A DNA stretch of 64,000 nucleotides from Lepidodermella squamata (Eukaryota > Gastrotricha): assembly GCA_047495785.1 (NCBI GenBank), contig JBLDXI010000001.1, positions 2,852,001 to 2,916,000 of the forward strand. The letters are read 5' to 3'. The notes below the pieces were generated by a model. That model had not been told where the DNA came from, did not search any database, and worked only from the letters and a program-made list of their open reading frames with translations. Shown here in pieces: positions 1 to 12,245 of the stretch. A program made the translations under genes and the position numbers. Each line of letters opens with the position of its first letter. Position 1 is the first letter of the stretch.

Positions 1-762
1 GAGTAAACAAATTATTGGAAAAATGGCACTTTTTGATCATTTGCGTTTGGTGCCAACTATTGAAATTTGGTTCCGCTACAGCCAATTTTGGTTCCGCCAA
101 AAGATATTCTGTTTTTTACACATTTTCTTGAATAAATATGTTGAGGCCGAAAAATATTCTTTTAGTAGGAAAAACGATATCGTCCCGGATTATTTTCGCC
201 TGGACAGAGAAAAATGGGATGCCGAATAAAAAATTATTCCGCTTTCATTATTATTATTATCGGCCGCCTCCAAATGAGCTGCCCATCGGCATTTTGCCAA
301 TACTTAGATTACCATGACATGCGTATCAATTTTCGGCGACACAAGAGGCGCGTCCAATTACGCCGCTTCGGGTGCAATTTTCCGCGCGAATCGCCAATAT
401 ATGAGGAGAAAAAGTGCGCGTACTGAAAAAACAAGGCACTCTAATGAGTTTGTTCTTGTTCTGAGTTTTTTATTTCATTTTTTTCTGAACATAGCCGATT
501 TTTTTCTTCAAACGACAAAATCTCAGGAAATATAATATATTTATAATTATATCAAAAACGCGATGAAATAAATCCTCATAAAACGACCGTGGATTATATA
601 GAGAATAAACAAGATAGTAAATGATAGCCTCTCATTTTCGATGATGATGGTCACGTGAGATATTACGAAAAATTTGAACCTAAAAATTTTGTTTTTTTTT
701 CAAAGGGCTTGATCGTGGTTTAGTAACAAAATGCACGTTGTGTTTGTTAGTTGTTGTGATTC
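1..762. other. AT-rich 3' flank of OATP paralog 1
   Basis: I see no supportable gene here. Short open frames on the + strand are AT-rich and match no family. On the minus strand an AATAAA lies near 470, about 290 bp past the stop of the transporter gene, so part of this stretch is probably its 3' UTR. Confidence 0.5.
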
Positions 763-3700
763 TCAGGCTACCGGATTTGCGAAGGATAGCTGAACTTCGT
801 CGAGACTTGTCGCACTGTAAGCCGCGTTAACACGGGTCGGTTCTTCCTTGCTGCTCAGCCCTGTTTCCAGGCAATTCTTCTTACTATCCATCGGGTCTGG
901 GCTGGCGGCTGAGGCCAACGTCGACTCGCTGAGGCTCGAATTCAAGTTACCGCTAGACACCATTGTGACCATAGTCGAGGCCGAGGCGGTTTTGCCGGGT
1001 TTCCGCCGGCCCCACAGCTCTAGGAAGTAGTCCGGGATTGTCTGGCCGCTCGGGGGTTTGTACAACAAGAAAGCGAGTAGGTACAACAGGAAGGCGAACG
1101 AATTGAGGCAAACGCATAGCGTTGTCAGCCGCATGGCCAAGTTCTTAGAGTCATACGTGAAACAAGCGCCTTGGTCGCTCGAGTTACAATATTCGCGTCT
1201 GAAACAAAAATCATTAATCATCTTTCATCTCGTAAAATGGGTGGATCTTATACCGAAAAATACAACTGAGATCAATGATGCGACCGATTAATAAAGGACC
1301 AGGTATATTGCCGAGAAATCTTTCCACCGATTGATTGAAAGCCAATGCCATAGAACGATCTTCATCGTGAACGCATCGCATCACAACTCCTGGAAAATGT
1401 ATTTAAATTACTACAAATTCTAGAATAAATACTAGGAATTTACCAGTCAATGGAACCGTCGTGAAAAATCCGCAGAACAACAGGAAAAACATGAGAATCA
1501 TTGCAGGGTAGAATTGCGGGCAGTACTGCTCGCAAATGCCTGGCGATAGTGAGTAAATATCGGGATCGCTAGCGTTGAGTTGCATCAAATCCGGCCGAGC
1601 TTCTAAGCATGTGCAGTTGGTGAAAACAGGAGACGGGTCTTTAGGCGAGAGGCGTTTCACTGTCTGGCAACCGGCGTGACAAGCACTAAGAAGAAGAACA
1701 GAAAATTATTTTAAAAAAAAATCAAATCAACACGACTTTTAATGCTCGAATCTATTGAGTCTTTATAGGCAAATTTAAAATCTCAAAAATATAATCGAAA
1801 TTTTTCAAAATTTCTAAATTTTCTCCTTCGCATGTCTAAAGAATCGGAAATTATAAATACCGAAGCTATTTCCGATATTATGGTATCAGGGTATTTTGGA
1901 TGCCATGGAAATTATAGCCAACTAAATATTATGAAAATTGTTCAACCGAAAGAAAAAACCGACGAAGCAGAGAAAATACCGAAAATACCAAACGGGTTTT
2001 TCGGGTTTTTTTGGTAAAAATTGATGAAAAATACCGAAGTCTCCAAAAAAGTTGCAAGTAGCAGCGAAACTTATGGGCGCTGAGGGCATTGAATTTTGGA
2101 GAAACAAATTCATTTATAAAAATCCCCACTAAAAATCTATGCCGGCTCTGCAGATCGCCTTAGTGTAGGCGTGAAAATCGGAGATTACCACGCTTCAAAT
2201 CTAAAAAAATTGTCTCTGAATCTATCATTTATGGAGTGAGATTAATGAAATTTTCCTCAAAGGTCATCAATTTTACTGGTATCTCAGTTTGTTTTATTTT
2301 TTTAGAATTCTAGAATTCAAGAAAAAAATTTGCGAGCCAATTAATTTAAAAAACTGTTATAATCGGTCATAAAAATTCAGATAAATCACGAAAAAATCAG
2401 CGTAAATTTCTGAAAATCTAAAATAATTTCCTCGCTCATATTTATTGAAACCCAAGAAAAAATCATTAATTTTGAGTTTATAGTTTAGTTTTGGACTTGT
2501 ATTTACCTGAAGAACTGAACATCGGTGGCCTTGTGGCAAACCGGGCGATAGGCGGTGGACGAGCAGTTGCAGGCGGCGTTGCACGTCGCGGCGAGGTTGC
2601 GCTGCGACGGCGCGGCGTTTTCGCGGCCGAACGCGGCGTAGTCGATGTTGATGCCGACGATGCGCTCCGTATCACAGTGCATCAGCAGCGAGAGCGAGAA
2701 GCCGAGCGACAGAAAGACGAAAACGGCGATCATGAGCAGCGTGCCGCGCACCGTCATCTCGAAGCGCTTCATCAAGTAGCCGCTGCCGACCGTCGCCGAG
2801 CAGATGCCGACGATTATGATCGCGCCAATTATGAAACCGGCTTTGCTTTCACTTACGTGAAATTGATTTTCTACAAATTCCAAAAAAAATATTTAAAAAA
2901 TATATTTTAGAATTTTCACTTTCCACTTTGGATTTCTTGCCAAAAAATAAGCAATATTTTGGACGAATTTTTTGAAGGGACACTAAAATTGAGCTAAAAT
3001 TTGAGAATTATTGCGATTTTGACTTTTTCCTTTCTTAATCGATGAGGATTCGTTGGACTGGAAAAACCGTATTTCTGGCTAAATTAAAGCGTGTCCCAGA
3101 AGTTGCGCAATTATTTTTTAATTTGGCACCATTTCGTAGGAAATTCAAATAATTTCATTGAATTGGATCTGCCGAGAGAGTATTCCATCTTTTACCTGCG
3201 ATTTAGCCGGAGAAATAAAAAATTTACTGGAGAAAACCCGGAAAACCCCGATGGTAACTGGTTCGGTAATTTTCGGTTTTTTATCCGTTTGGACCAAATT
3301 TCTCGGGAATTTTTCAATCCCAGTAAAATATAACATACATGACTTTTTTTTAATATTCCCGTGATTTTTCCGAATTTTTCAAAAAAATTCTGGCCATGAG
3401 ATATGACTTCGTCTCTCATTTCAGAGTTTCTGAATCCTTTTCCATGTATTTTCTTTGCTTGCGTTACTTTAATGGGACACGCTGTAATGTTGGACCCCCT
3501 AAAATTGAAGCATTGAACGCCCTTTTTATTTTTCTATTTCAACTTATGCAGACTCTGAAAATAGAAGAATTTGGAATCGCACTCTATTGTTTCTCAACTC
3601 AACAAGAGCCCCTCTAGGAATTACAGTAGAAAATGGACTTGTTTCATCTATCTTAATAAGCTCTGCGTAATTTTATTTACAGGCGTGTCGATCTTGAAAT

Positions 3701-5506
3701 AAAAAGTCCCACGTGGAATTTGAGTGGATGATTTTTTAAGACAAAAAAAAACGACTCGAAATTTACCGATAATTTTGACGAAGAAAGGTTGTGTGCCCTG
3801 ACTGAACAACGCGTGGGAGACGAGGGCGAGCGTGACGCAGACCAGCACCGGATTTGTGACGAGTTTAAGCAGTGAGTTGAGGAAGTCGACGACCGCTGTC
3901 ACGGCCCGCGATGACCCGTCAACAAGTTTCACCGATGAAAAAGAGACGGCATGCGTTTCACTGACGCGCTTGCTCCGCAACAGCGCCGTTTCCGGCATTT
4001 CATAGTCGAAACACGAAAAGCCGAAAACGATCAGCAAAAACGCTGCGCTGCATATTAAATAACCTAAAAAAAATCAGAAAAAATCTTAAATTAAAAATAC
4101 AAAAAATAGCCAAATTTCCTAATAAAATATTCAATAAAATCAAATAAATTCTAATAAATTCTAGAATAAAAATGTTAAAAAAATAATTTACCCAGCCACC
4201 AAGCCCCAACGTAATTTGGGTCAGCTGATTGCCGGGCGAATTGCGGCCAGTCAAGTCGGTCGAAATTGACGCTCATCGTAAGAAGGGCCGAGCCTGCGCC
4301 ATAGCCAGCCGCAGCGCCGACAGCCGTCGACAAAAAAGTGACGCCGATGTGGAGGCCGGACGAGGCCGGTTCGGAGAAGTCGTCGATGAAGGCGATGCCG
4401 ACCGTGTAAATAACGGCGCCGCCGACGCCCATTATAATCTGACCGGTGAGCAGGACCTGTTGCCAGTAGGCGGCCGGCGACCCGGCCGACCCAGCCTCCT
4501 CGCCGCCTGAGCAATGTTTTGATGTTGATGTTGAAGTCGAGAGCGGCGGCGTGTTCGTGTAATCACGCGCCAGACACACCGGCGTCTGGGTCAGGCCGCC
4601 ATTATACGGCGGCGCGACGAAATGCGGCAGCGCGAAGATGAGTGACCCAATTGTGAAGCAAATCGCTGAGAACATCAGCCATCTCGGTTTGTGTCTCCGA
4701 TCTAAATTTAAACATTAAAAATTATAATAATTCAGCAATAAAACCAATTAAATCATTAAAAAATTTTGAATTCTAAAATCCTTCGAAAATAATGAAAAAT
4801 TGAAATGTGTCAACGTAAATTTTTCCAAAATGTATCGAAAAAATGTAAAAAATGTATAAAAATTTCTCAGAATTTTATAAAATGCAGATTGACTTGGGTA
4901 GCCCTCAATTAACATGCGGAATTTGAAGAAATTTTCCAAATTTTAAACTCGAGCAAAAGTAATTTCTTCATCTAGATAATGAGAATAAAATTTAAAAATT
5001 AAGCTGTTTTCTCCTAATTTGCATGATCAATTTCAAATTTTCCGCAATATTTTACCTGCAAGATATGACAGGAAGACTGTGGCAGTCGCAGCAGCCAAAT
5101 CATAGGCGCTATTTAGCCAACCGGTTTCGACGCTACTAAGCCCAAACCGGCGTTCCAAACTGCCGGTATTCAACGGTGTCAGGCCGTTGACAACCACGCC
5201 TTGCAGAAACGCAAAGCAACACATTAGAAGCAGGGCGGTTTTGTAATTGTAAACCGGCTGTAGGCACGCCGGCTTCCAGCAGCACCAGCCACACCGCGGC
5301 GGCTCTTCGTCGGCGATTTTCCTATGATTTTCCGCCATCTCCGCCAATTTATTAGGCGTACTCGCGCCGCTGAGGCTGATTGATGACGTCGTTGAGGTCA
5401 GCGAGTGGGACAAGGCCGGAGAAGCGGCGGCCGCGTCCTCGGCGATTATCTCCTCGGCGAGTGCCAACTCGGCACAGCGCATAACGTCCGACGACACCGA
5501 AGTCAT
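763..5506 (-). CDS. Organic anion transporting polypeptide (SLCO/OATP family), paralog 1
   Basis: Twelve-TM major-facilitator transporter expected to carry amphipathic organic anions across the plasma membrane. Seven exons keep phase: 5506-5056, 4701-4192, 4063-3767, 2870-2507, 1685-1444, 1389-1254, 1198-763 (811 aa). Every junction is GT-AG. Family marks: the N-terminal 'CxxCxxKPxCLQPVYNYKTALLLMCC' type block (key residues C, W, Q and the first TM), 'HKPRWL' after TM2, the GAWWLG superfamily signature near residue 313 (preceded by DPNYV instead of the usual RWV), a Kazal-like Cys-rich extracellular loop around residues 505-600, and 'GNIPGPLLIG' near residue 645. The first ~60 residues are Ser/Ala-rich and cytoplasmic. 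An AG acceptor-like site lies 4 bp before the ATG. The second OATP gene is 16 kb away on the other strand, and the intron positions differ. The family is secure; the substrate is unknown. Confidence 0.9.
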
Positions 5507-8234
5507 ACTGCTGTCACGAATTGATTAAAAATCGCCGCCTCGGTTTCATCATCGCACGGTAAATAAATATACCTATTTAATAATTCCGAACGAGTGGATA
5601 AATAGCGAGAAAATATTATTAATAATTTATAAAGACGGACAACAAATTGTGTCGCGACTTGATTTATCGAAAAAAATGTTGGGACAAGAGAGAGAAAAAT
5701 AATATAAATGTGAATATTTAACTAAATCCTGCCATTATCTCTCACATGTATGGGTAAAATCGATATGGGCTTATCCTTCTGGAAGTTATTGAGAGATTAT
5801 GTGTGTATTCAATTTGAAGAAAGTAATACTAAAAGCTTGGAATATTAGTCATATTTCATCTCTTCTCAAGATCGAGGAGTTGATTGCAGTAAAATCTAAA
5901 AATAAAAACTTTTATTCACGATTGATCCTATGCCCTCGGCTCGCACCTGAATTACCGAATCATGAAAATATCACGAGTGGTTCTGTACGCCATCCGCGGC
6001 ATTGTTCTCATTAAACCGAGAGTGAAAAAATCAAGTAAATAAAAATTCGTAACGAGTCAACACCCGGGTAATAGCGCGCAAGAGAAAGGAATTTTAATAA
6101 ATAATTCATTAAGGTGGCGGCGTGTCACAGCGTCGCCGAAATAACATAAGAAGAAACAACATTCTTGTGCCATCGCATCATCAGCAGCAGAAGTCGCGAT
6201 GCTATTGCGGCAGGCGGCCGAGCCAACATCCGCGACGTCGGAGTATTTCGCGGGATGCGCGCGCGCGACGATACATCGATAATGAATACAAAGAACACAC
6301 CTGCTTGCGGTCCACACGTAAGGTAGGTATATATTGCAATAATAAATATTGCTGAAAAATGCAGCGGGGAACAAGAACGTGTGTTTACTATTAATACCTA
6401 TATCGCGCGGCGCGAATAAGGCGGCGAAGAAGAGATGTTGTTGGCAACAAAAGACGGCAATGCCATTATTCATCGCGTTGCATGTGATAAAAAGCCGCCT
6501 TAATAATAACAACACAAGGCGCAGTGTTGCTATTATTTGCTAATCGTGAGAGCCATAAATTGACGACAGTAAGTAAAAGGGAGTGGATGAGATGTTGCTG
6601 CCGTTGCCGCTGAAAATCTCGCACAGGTCACACACAACACGACACACGCGTCGGCGCAGGCTAATTACTAGCCATAAGCCTATAATATTTACCGCACGAC
6701 AATAAAACGCAGCACGACTATAATAAAGATGTGTGCAGTGATAACGCTTTGTTTGCAGTGTTTTTTCTTCCTTAACAATAGATGGTGGTGGCCTTTTCCA
6801 GGCAGGAAATAATATGAAAAAGTTCCAGGCCGAAAAAGCACTTGAGAAAACATAATTTTTTAGCAATCACGCCGTGTGAAATGATATATTCCGCAAGTAT
6901 AATATTGTATACAAATAATAATAAGCCAAATTTATGACCCAGGTGCAAAACTGCGGATGTTATTATTTATTGCGCTGGACACATCAGGTGCGCGCGCTCT
7001 TTTAGCCACCGTCATTTGAGGCACTAGTTTGATGTTATTTCGAACGCGCGCGCCGTCTGACATTATTAAACTAAAAAACTGCGCGGCACTTGTTGTTTAC
7101 GCGCACGGGTATTTTTGTGCACTAATAACATTAAAATAGGTAATTTTTGACACATAGGCACATATACACAAAGTGAAATACATCCAGTGATGAGGGCAGG
7201 AGTTGCTGATTTTTTACATGTCATATAGGTTCATCGCTATGTATTTTTTTGGCGGCGTGTAATAGATTTTTATCTCCAGTGATTTGAGTGCGCCGGCAAG
7301 TGCATGGCAAAGTGGCCATGGCGCATCGTTCTTGTCGAGTTGAGACGCCCTCGCACTAGTGACTGCTACTTATAAGCTACGCAGCGCGTCTCTCTTGCGA
7401 GTCTAACGCGGCCGAAAAAAGACGACACGAGACAATATAGTATAATTTCAAAGGGACGCCACAAACGCGGCTGATCCTATTACACTATACTATAGGCGAT
7501 AGTAACTAGAGGCATAAACAAATACTATCATCATCATAGTCATCATCATAACAATGACTCGACATTGAAACAAAATGCTAGCTTACTAGCTGGGAAAGAT
7601 GGGAAATGATAGAAGAACACAACATTAGCAGCTACAGCTGAATAAATGTCTCTTATATCGTTAGGCTCTTAGAAAACAAGAAATCGTGAGCTGTTTTACG
7701 CGTGACGACTGCTTGTGTAAGAGCGACAGAGAAACAGTCGTCGTTTTTGTGTATATCTCTTCTTACCATCATCTAATTCCGGTCAAATAATGCGCGGCAA
7801 AAGATGCCCCGTTTTTATTGCTACAACGCCGCGCATTTTTATATTTTATATGCGAAAAGAACGACAAGGCCTTAAAATAAAAGGCAATCCCATTATTTCA
7901 TGAAAATTGATCAAGCGGCCTGCGAAACGATGTTTACGCGTCAATTGAATTAAAAAACTTTTTTCGCGGCTGCTGCTCCGCAGCCAAGAAAATTTGGCAG
8001 CTAATTTTTAACACGGGTGTGCGTGTTTGCAAAAATTATCCAATTTAATACCTAAATTAAACGGCGCGTGATAAACCGTAAATAAAAATGAAAATTATTA
8101 TTTTGCATATACTGCGTCGCAAAAGCCCTTTCATTTTATTATTAACAACTGATGAAAGCAAATAATTTCATTAAATTTTAATTTGATATTATGATATTAT
8201 GCCAAGCCTGCTGTGCGTGTGCGTTTAAGGTGGC
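5507..8234. other. Non-coding interval upstream of OATP paralog 1
   Basis: 2.7 kb with no credible exon. It is AT-rich with scattered CpG-containing words (several gcgcgc runs near 6255, 6990 and 7045) and ATT/ATC-type microsatellite tracts around 7525. It lies upstream of the OATP gene and downstream of the GST gene, both on the minus strand, so it probably contains OATP promoter/5' elements and the GST 3' end. A minus-strand AATAAA at 8135-8140 is about 95 bp past the GST stop. Confidence 0.5.
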
Positions 8235-9101
8235 CTAAATTTTGGCAGACCACTGCAAAGCTTCGCTGTCGTAAATAACGCCAAACATGGCGGCAGGATG
8301 GCCGGTAGTTATGCATTTCTTGCCAAACTCTTGCCAGCGTTCCAAGCTATCGTCGGGTCGTGTTGCCAAGTAATTAGTCAAAGACGGCTTCGATGCTGCA
8401 ATTCGATCTATCAATTCCTTCAAAATCGGATGCTCTGAGTCAAAATCAGTGTAAATGATTTTCAGCTTGAGCGAAATGTCAAGCAAAGCCAAATCAGCCC
8501 AAGTTAGCTAAAAGAACAGAGTAAAACGAAATAATTTTTGAAAAATTCCAAACTCACCTCTTTTCCCGTTGCAAAAGAGCCCATACTTTGAATGAAAATA
8601 ACTTCAATATGACTTAAAAGGCGTTGGCATTCGCTCTCCAGCCTGTTTTCATTGGGGTTCGAAACGGCGACCATGAGGTTGTTATAAAGTTCGTTACAAG
8701 CTTCAACTACACTGTCTGCTAGAGCTCTTTGCAAAGCGGTAGTTCCATCCAAACCTGTTTCAACACGCTGTTCAAATGGTGTAGAGTAACTAACTGAAGA
8801 CTAACCGAATTGGTGAGCCAAATAGCGAGCAATCGCCATGCTTTGAGTAAGGGTGACCAATCCGTCGATCTCTAGAACGGGAAGGCGACTGTATGGCCGG
8901 TACCCTGAAAGTGAATAAATGCTGCATCAGCACTAATCATTTGATAATTAAAAATTTACGGGACGATAATTCGCCCCAATCATCGAATTGAATCCTGATG
9001 TCTTCGAATGGAAACTCAGCGTAGTGAAACAGAATTCGGCTTAACTCGGCTCTCCCGGAAATATCGAAATATTTCAGCTTATAGGTGTGTAAATGAGACA
9101 T
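8235..9101 (-). CDS. Sigma-class glutathione S-transferase
   Basis: Soluble cytosolic GST that conjugates glutathione to electrophiles; some sigma GSTs isomerise prostaglandin H2. Four exons in phase: 9101-8960, 8904-8806, 8754-8558, 8507-8235 (236 aa). The thioredoxin-fold half begins MSHLHTYKLKYFDISGRAE, with the catalytic Tyr at residue 7 and the sigma-type Y-F-x-x-x-G-R-A-E block. The cis-proline segment 'RLPVLEIDG' and the 'QSMAIARYLAHQFGLDG' glutathione-binding helix follow. The helical half has 'GKELTWADLALLD', the conserved N-capping region. It is about 30 residues longer than typical sigma GSTs because of a C-terminal tail ('YDSEALQWSAKI' end). An acceptor-like TTCTAG lies 14 bp before the ATG. 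Confidence 0.9.
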
Positions 9102-10146
9102 ATCTCTCGTTATCTCTAGAATATGGAAAGAAAATGAAAAAAATCGAGTCTCTCAATTGAAGATTTTCAGCAATCAGCAATCAGCCGGACAGCGGTTGAT
9201 TCCTTTCGAGAGATGAAAGCTGAAGGCTGTTCCACGCTAAAGATTCTAGATTTTTAAGTTGATAGAAGCTGAAGGAAAATGGGAGTGGTATTTCTTGCCA
9301 CCAGAATAAGATTTTCTGCCATGGGATTAGAATTTCATGCCACCAAATGTGTATATAAAAAAATTGCCATTAAAATGAGGTTTCTTGCCACCAAAGTAGT
9401 CACATCGCCGCCAAAACAAGGCTTACCCACCATGAATTTGAAATTTCTTTGGAATTGTTAAACACCCCCAAAGAAATCCTGTAAGTGGTTCTCAGTTACA
9501 AATTGTCTATGAATCTTGCAACGAATTCTAAGCCTATGTTCAGCTTGAAAATGCCCGAAAAAGCTTCAGCTAAAGCTCGCTGCGCTCGCTATTCAGGTGT
9601 TTTTCCGACCGCTAAATTTTCGAAGTCGCGGCTACATACAAACATTATCACCTCCAAAAATTAATCCCGGCTACGCGCGTGGTGGCAAAAAGCATTTCTC
9701 CCAAATAAAATAGCCATTGATTGAGAGAAATAAGGCCATCATTGCATTTCATTCTGCCTCGGAACTTAGGTTCTGCTGAGAAAAATATCAAGGGTTAGTC
9801 AGCAGCTCGGATTTACGATAAGGGTTTCTCATACGGTTATAAGAACCATGGGAAAATCAGTCACCCAGCCATTATCAAAAACACGCACAACGCTTAGTTC
9901 GAAATTTCATTTGTTTTATTGATCAAAACTTGTAGAAAATCATTATTTCACCAGACAACAAACGACTCAAGGTAGGAATCGGCAATAAATTGTCATCTTT
10001 TTTCCTGCAACGAAATATAAAAAACACAACCTGAAAAATGAGCCTGATTGACTGAATTTCATTCAATTAAATTAGGCGTAATTTTTACGTAAAACATGAA
10101 AAACTGTTTCTCACAACCTTTTCCCGTCGAAAAATTAGCAAAAGCA
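9102..10146. other. Intergenic region with diverged 'TTGCCACC' repeats and a minus-strand poly(A) signal
   Basis: No gene. At 9290-9430 a short motif of the type TTnTTGCCACCA recurs four times imperfectly. A minus-strand AATAAA (9915-9920) lies about 230 bp past the proposed stop of the secreted Cys-rich protein at 10147. Confidence 0.4.
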
Positions 10147-12134
10147 TTATTGTAAAACATGAACAAGCACTATGAATAGCAAGTTGAGTAACGTTAACCG
10201 TTGCAAGCTAGCGTTTGAGCTTTGTTGAAGTGGCGTGAAATTCCAGTTGTCCAGGGTTTTCGCAATATATTCCTGCGGCCGGCAATCACGGTCGAAATTA
10301 TGGAAAGGAAGATCTTTGAGGCGCGTGAATATTTGAAAAACTCGTCGAATCTGAAATGAAAGGAAAAATTAATAAAATCCAAGTATCCGGAATTTAGCTT
10401 ATGAATTTTTACTTCAATATTTTCGATAAATGGAACCCCTTCTCTCACGAAAAATAAACAACGATGGAAACACGATTTGCTCGCGACCCGTCTAAACTTC
10501 AATTAGGTACCGTAGCCCATTTCAAGAGGGCCTTGGAGGAAAGGGCGAGTCGAGCAAGCCGTTTGCCGCGAACTCGGCCTGGGCACAGCTGTTGTTACCG
10601 TGGGCTGAATTCATACAGGCACCTGATTTTCCTTGGATCAAGCCGCTGAAGGTGGCTATTGCTAAGAAGTACCACAAATGGATGGCCGAAGAGATGGACA
10701 AAGCAGGCACTCGAGGAGGTAATTAAAACCCTCGCCCTTCGAATTGGTTTGTCAATGGGTTAGCGAGGCGGGGTGGGAGGATCTAAATGCGCCACTGGTT
10801 CCTAAGTCGTTCCGGTCTGTAGTATCAAGTATCAATGCTGTGGATGGTAGCGAGGACAACGAGATCTCCTGCATGAAACCCGGCAACGGGGCGATCAAGA
10901 TTCTGCAAGCCAAAAATCAAAAGCCGATCGTGCCACTGTATTTTGTTGGATGCGAGGTGTTAGATGCTGCCTAATCCCAATGCAGACCTTCGCGCTAGGC
11001 GATTGGCCGCCAAGGAAAAAGCCGTCGCATTTACGATTTCGGCCGTAGCTGCAAAAACGTTCAGCAAAACTTCTGACAGCATTTTCAAGCCAAAAAATCA
11101 TACACGCCTTCTCTGTTACTGAACGTGCTGTTCAAAACCTAATCTGATTTCACAAACTACCAGTAACTACCTTACATTGGTAGCAGCGGTTGCGAAAACG
11201 ATGACGTGAAATTAGTTCACGAGGATGATGATGATGATGATTCGTATTTTCGAATTCGATAGAATTTAAGCGAGTGCCATCCAAAAAAATCGCCCATCTC
11301 TATCAGTAGCCCACTTTTTGGAATTTTCGGGGTTACAAATTAAAGCGGCTGCTATTGGAACAATTACGGTATGTATAATTTTACCGTTAAATCACAATAA
11401 TTTTCGAAAAATAGTTGTTACGGAGAACTAACCTCTTTTCCGAGCCAGTCAGCATAAAACGTTTTCAGCCCATTTTGCGCAGATTTCTTACACGCAGCTT
11501 GAATTCCGAGCAAAACGCAATCGATGACGCGTTCGAACAAAGTGCAAACACTCGTCGCCTGCGAGTTATCAATGGCTAGAAAGGCCTCAGTCGTGATGCA
11601 TTTCGGCGATCTCAGGTACGACGAGTAGTCCAGCATACAATACCGATATTCTGCATAATCATACATTCTCTGCTGATCGTCGCATAGCGTTGAGCCGGGG
11701 AATAACAGAATCAGAACGTTCGACAGCGAATTAAAAGCCGGGTTGTTAGAAATCAGCCGAACTCGCTCGATTAGACCAGTCGAATCTCGCCAGAGCGTAG
11801 TCGGGGTGACGCGAGACCGCCATAACGTGTCATTTACCAGCTGAGTGAACGTTAAACAGCGATAGCTCGATTTGGCTTTATTTATCGCGCATTGAATAAA
11901 TTTTTGTAAGGCAGCCTGATTTTCGGTTGAGCACAACGCGTCTCGAACGCGGAAAGTTTTCGCCTCTTGTACGTTGATAGCTTGATCGACTCGGTCGACA
12001 GCATCTGTGAGGGTGATATCAGGTGGGCACTTTTCTTTGATCGCCCAATAATCACACGGCTCGGGCTCCATCGATTGTGCGATGCAAATTGAGATCAGAT
12101 TCAACAAAATCACAACAGTTGGCTTCCATTTCAT
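10147..12134 (-). CDS. Secreted cysteine-rich protein, probably GPI-anchored; unknown family
   Basis: I do not recognise the family. Proposed two-exon model: 12134-11433 and 10350-10147, phase 0, 301 aa. The start is the second Met of the open frame (MKWKPTVVILLNLISICIAQ, a clear signal peptide), because an acceptor-like CGTATAG lies 14 bp upstream of it. The first exon could be read on to a stop at 11418, but GAG|GTTAGT is a plausible donor and the next in-phase exon ends in a hydrophobic tail (LLNLLFIVLVHVLQ) after Ser/Asn residues, typical of a GPI signal. About ten Cys are spread over the ectodomain, somewhat like nematode T20D4.11/DUF19 ectodomains; that comparison is only suggestive. 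It starts 111 bp after the ENGase stop. Its intron holds a pogo-like remnant. Confidence 0.6.
10464..10975 (+). pseudogene. Decayed pogo/Tigger-type DDE transposase fragment
   Basis: Conceptual translation in shifting frames gives blocks typical of the C-terminal DDE domain of pogo/Tigger/jerky transposases. At 10608-10722 the frame reads 'PDFPWIKPLKVAIAKKYHKW' and then MAEEMDKAG. At 10744-10900 another frame reads 'WVSEAGWEDLN', 'LVPKSFRS', 'NAVDGSEDNEISC', matching the family's W-v-x-x-a-W, KSF and LDGSEDDxI motifs. Stops and frameshifts separate the blocks, so it is dead. It lies antisense inside the proposed intron of the secreted Cys-rich gene. Confidence 0.7.
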
Positions 12135-12245
12135 TTTAAGGATTAACCCTATACGAGAAGAGCAGAACATTCAGCAAAATCGACTTCAATTTATCATTGC
12201 AACAGTCAAGCTCAAGATGGAAAAAATAATTGCTAACATCCGATT

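Noticed and set aside
10389-10502. Extra coding exon between 11433 and 10350
   Set aside because: The open frame there does not begin at an acceptor in the needed phase; joining 11433 directly to 10350 keeps phase without it.
11418-12170. Single-exon 250-aa version of the secreted protein starting at 12170
   Set aside because: The extra 12 N-terminal residues cross an acceptor-like site and displace the signal peptide; the end at 11418 ignores a donor and an in-phase terminal exon with a nearby poly(A) signal. Kept as an alternative.
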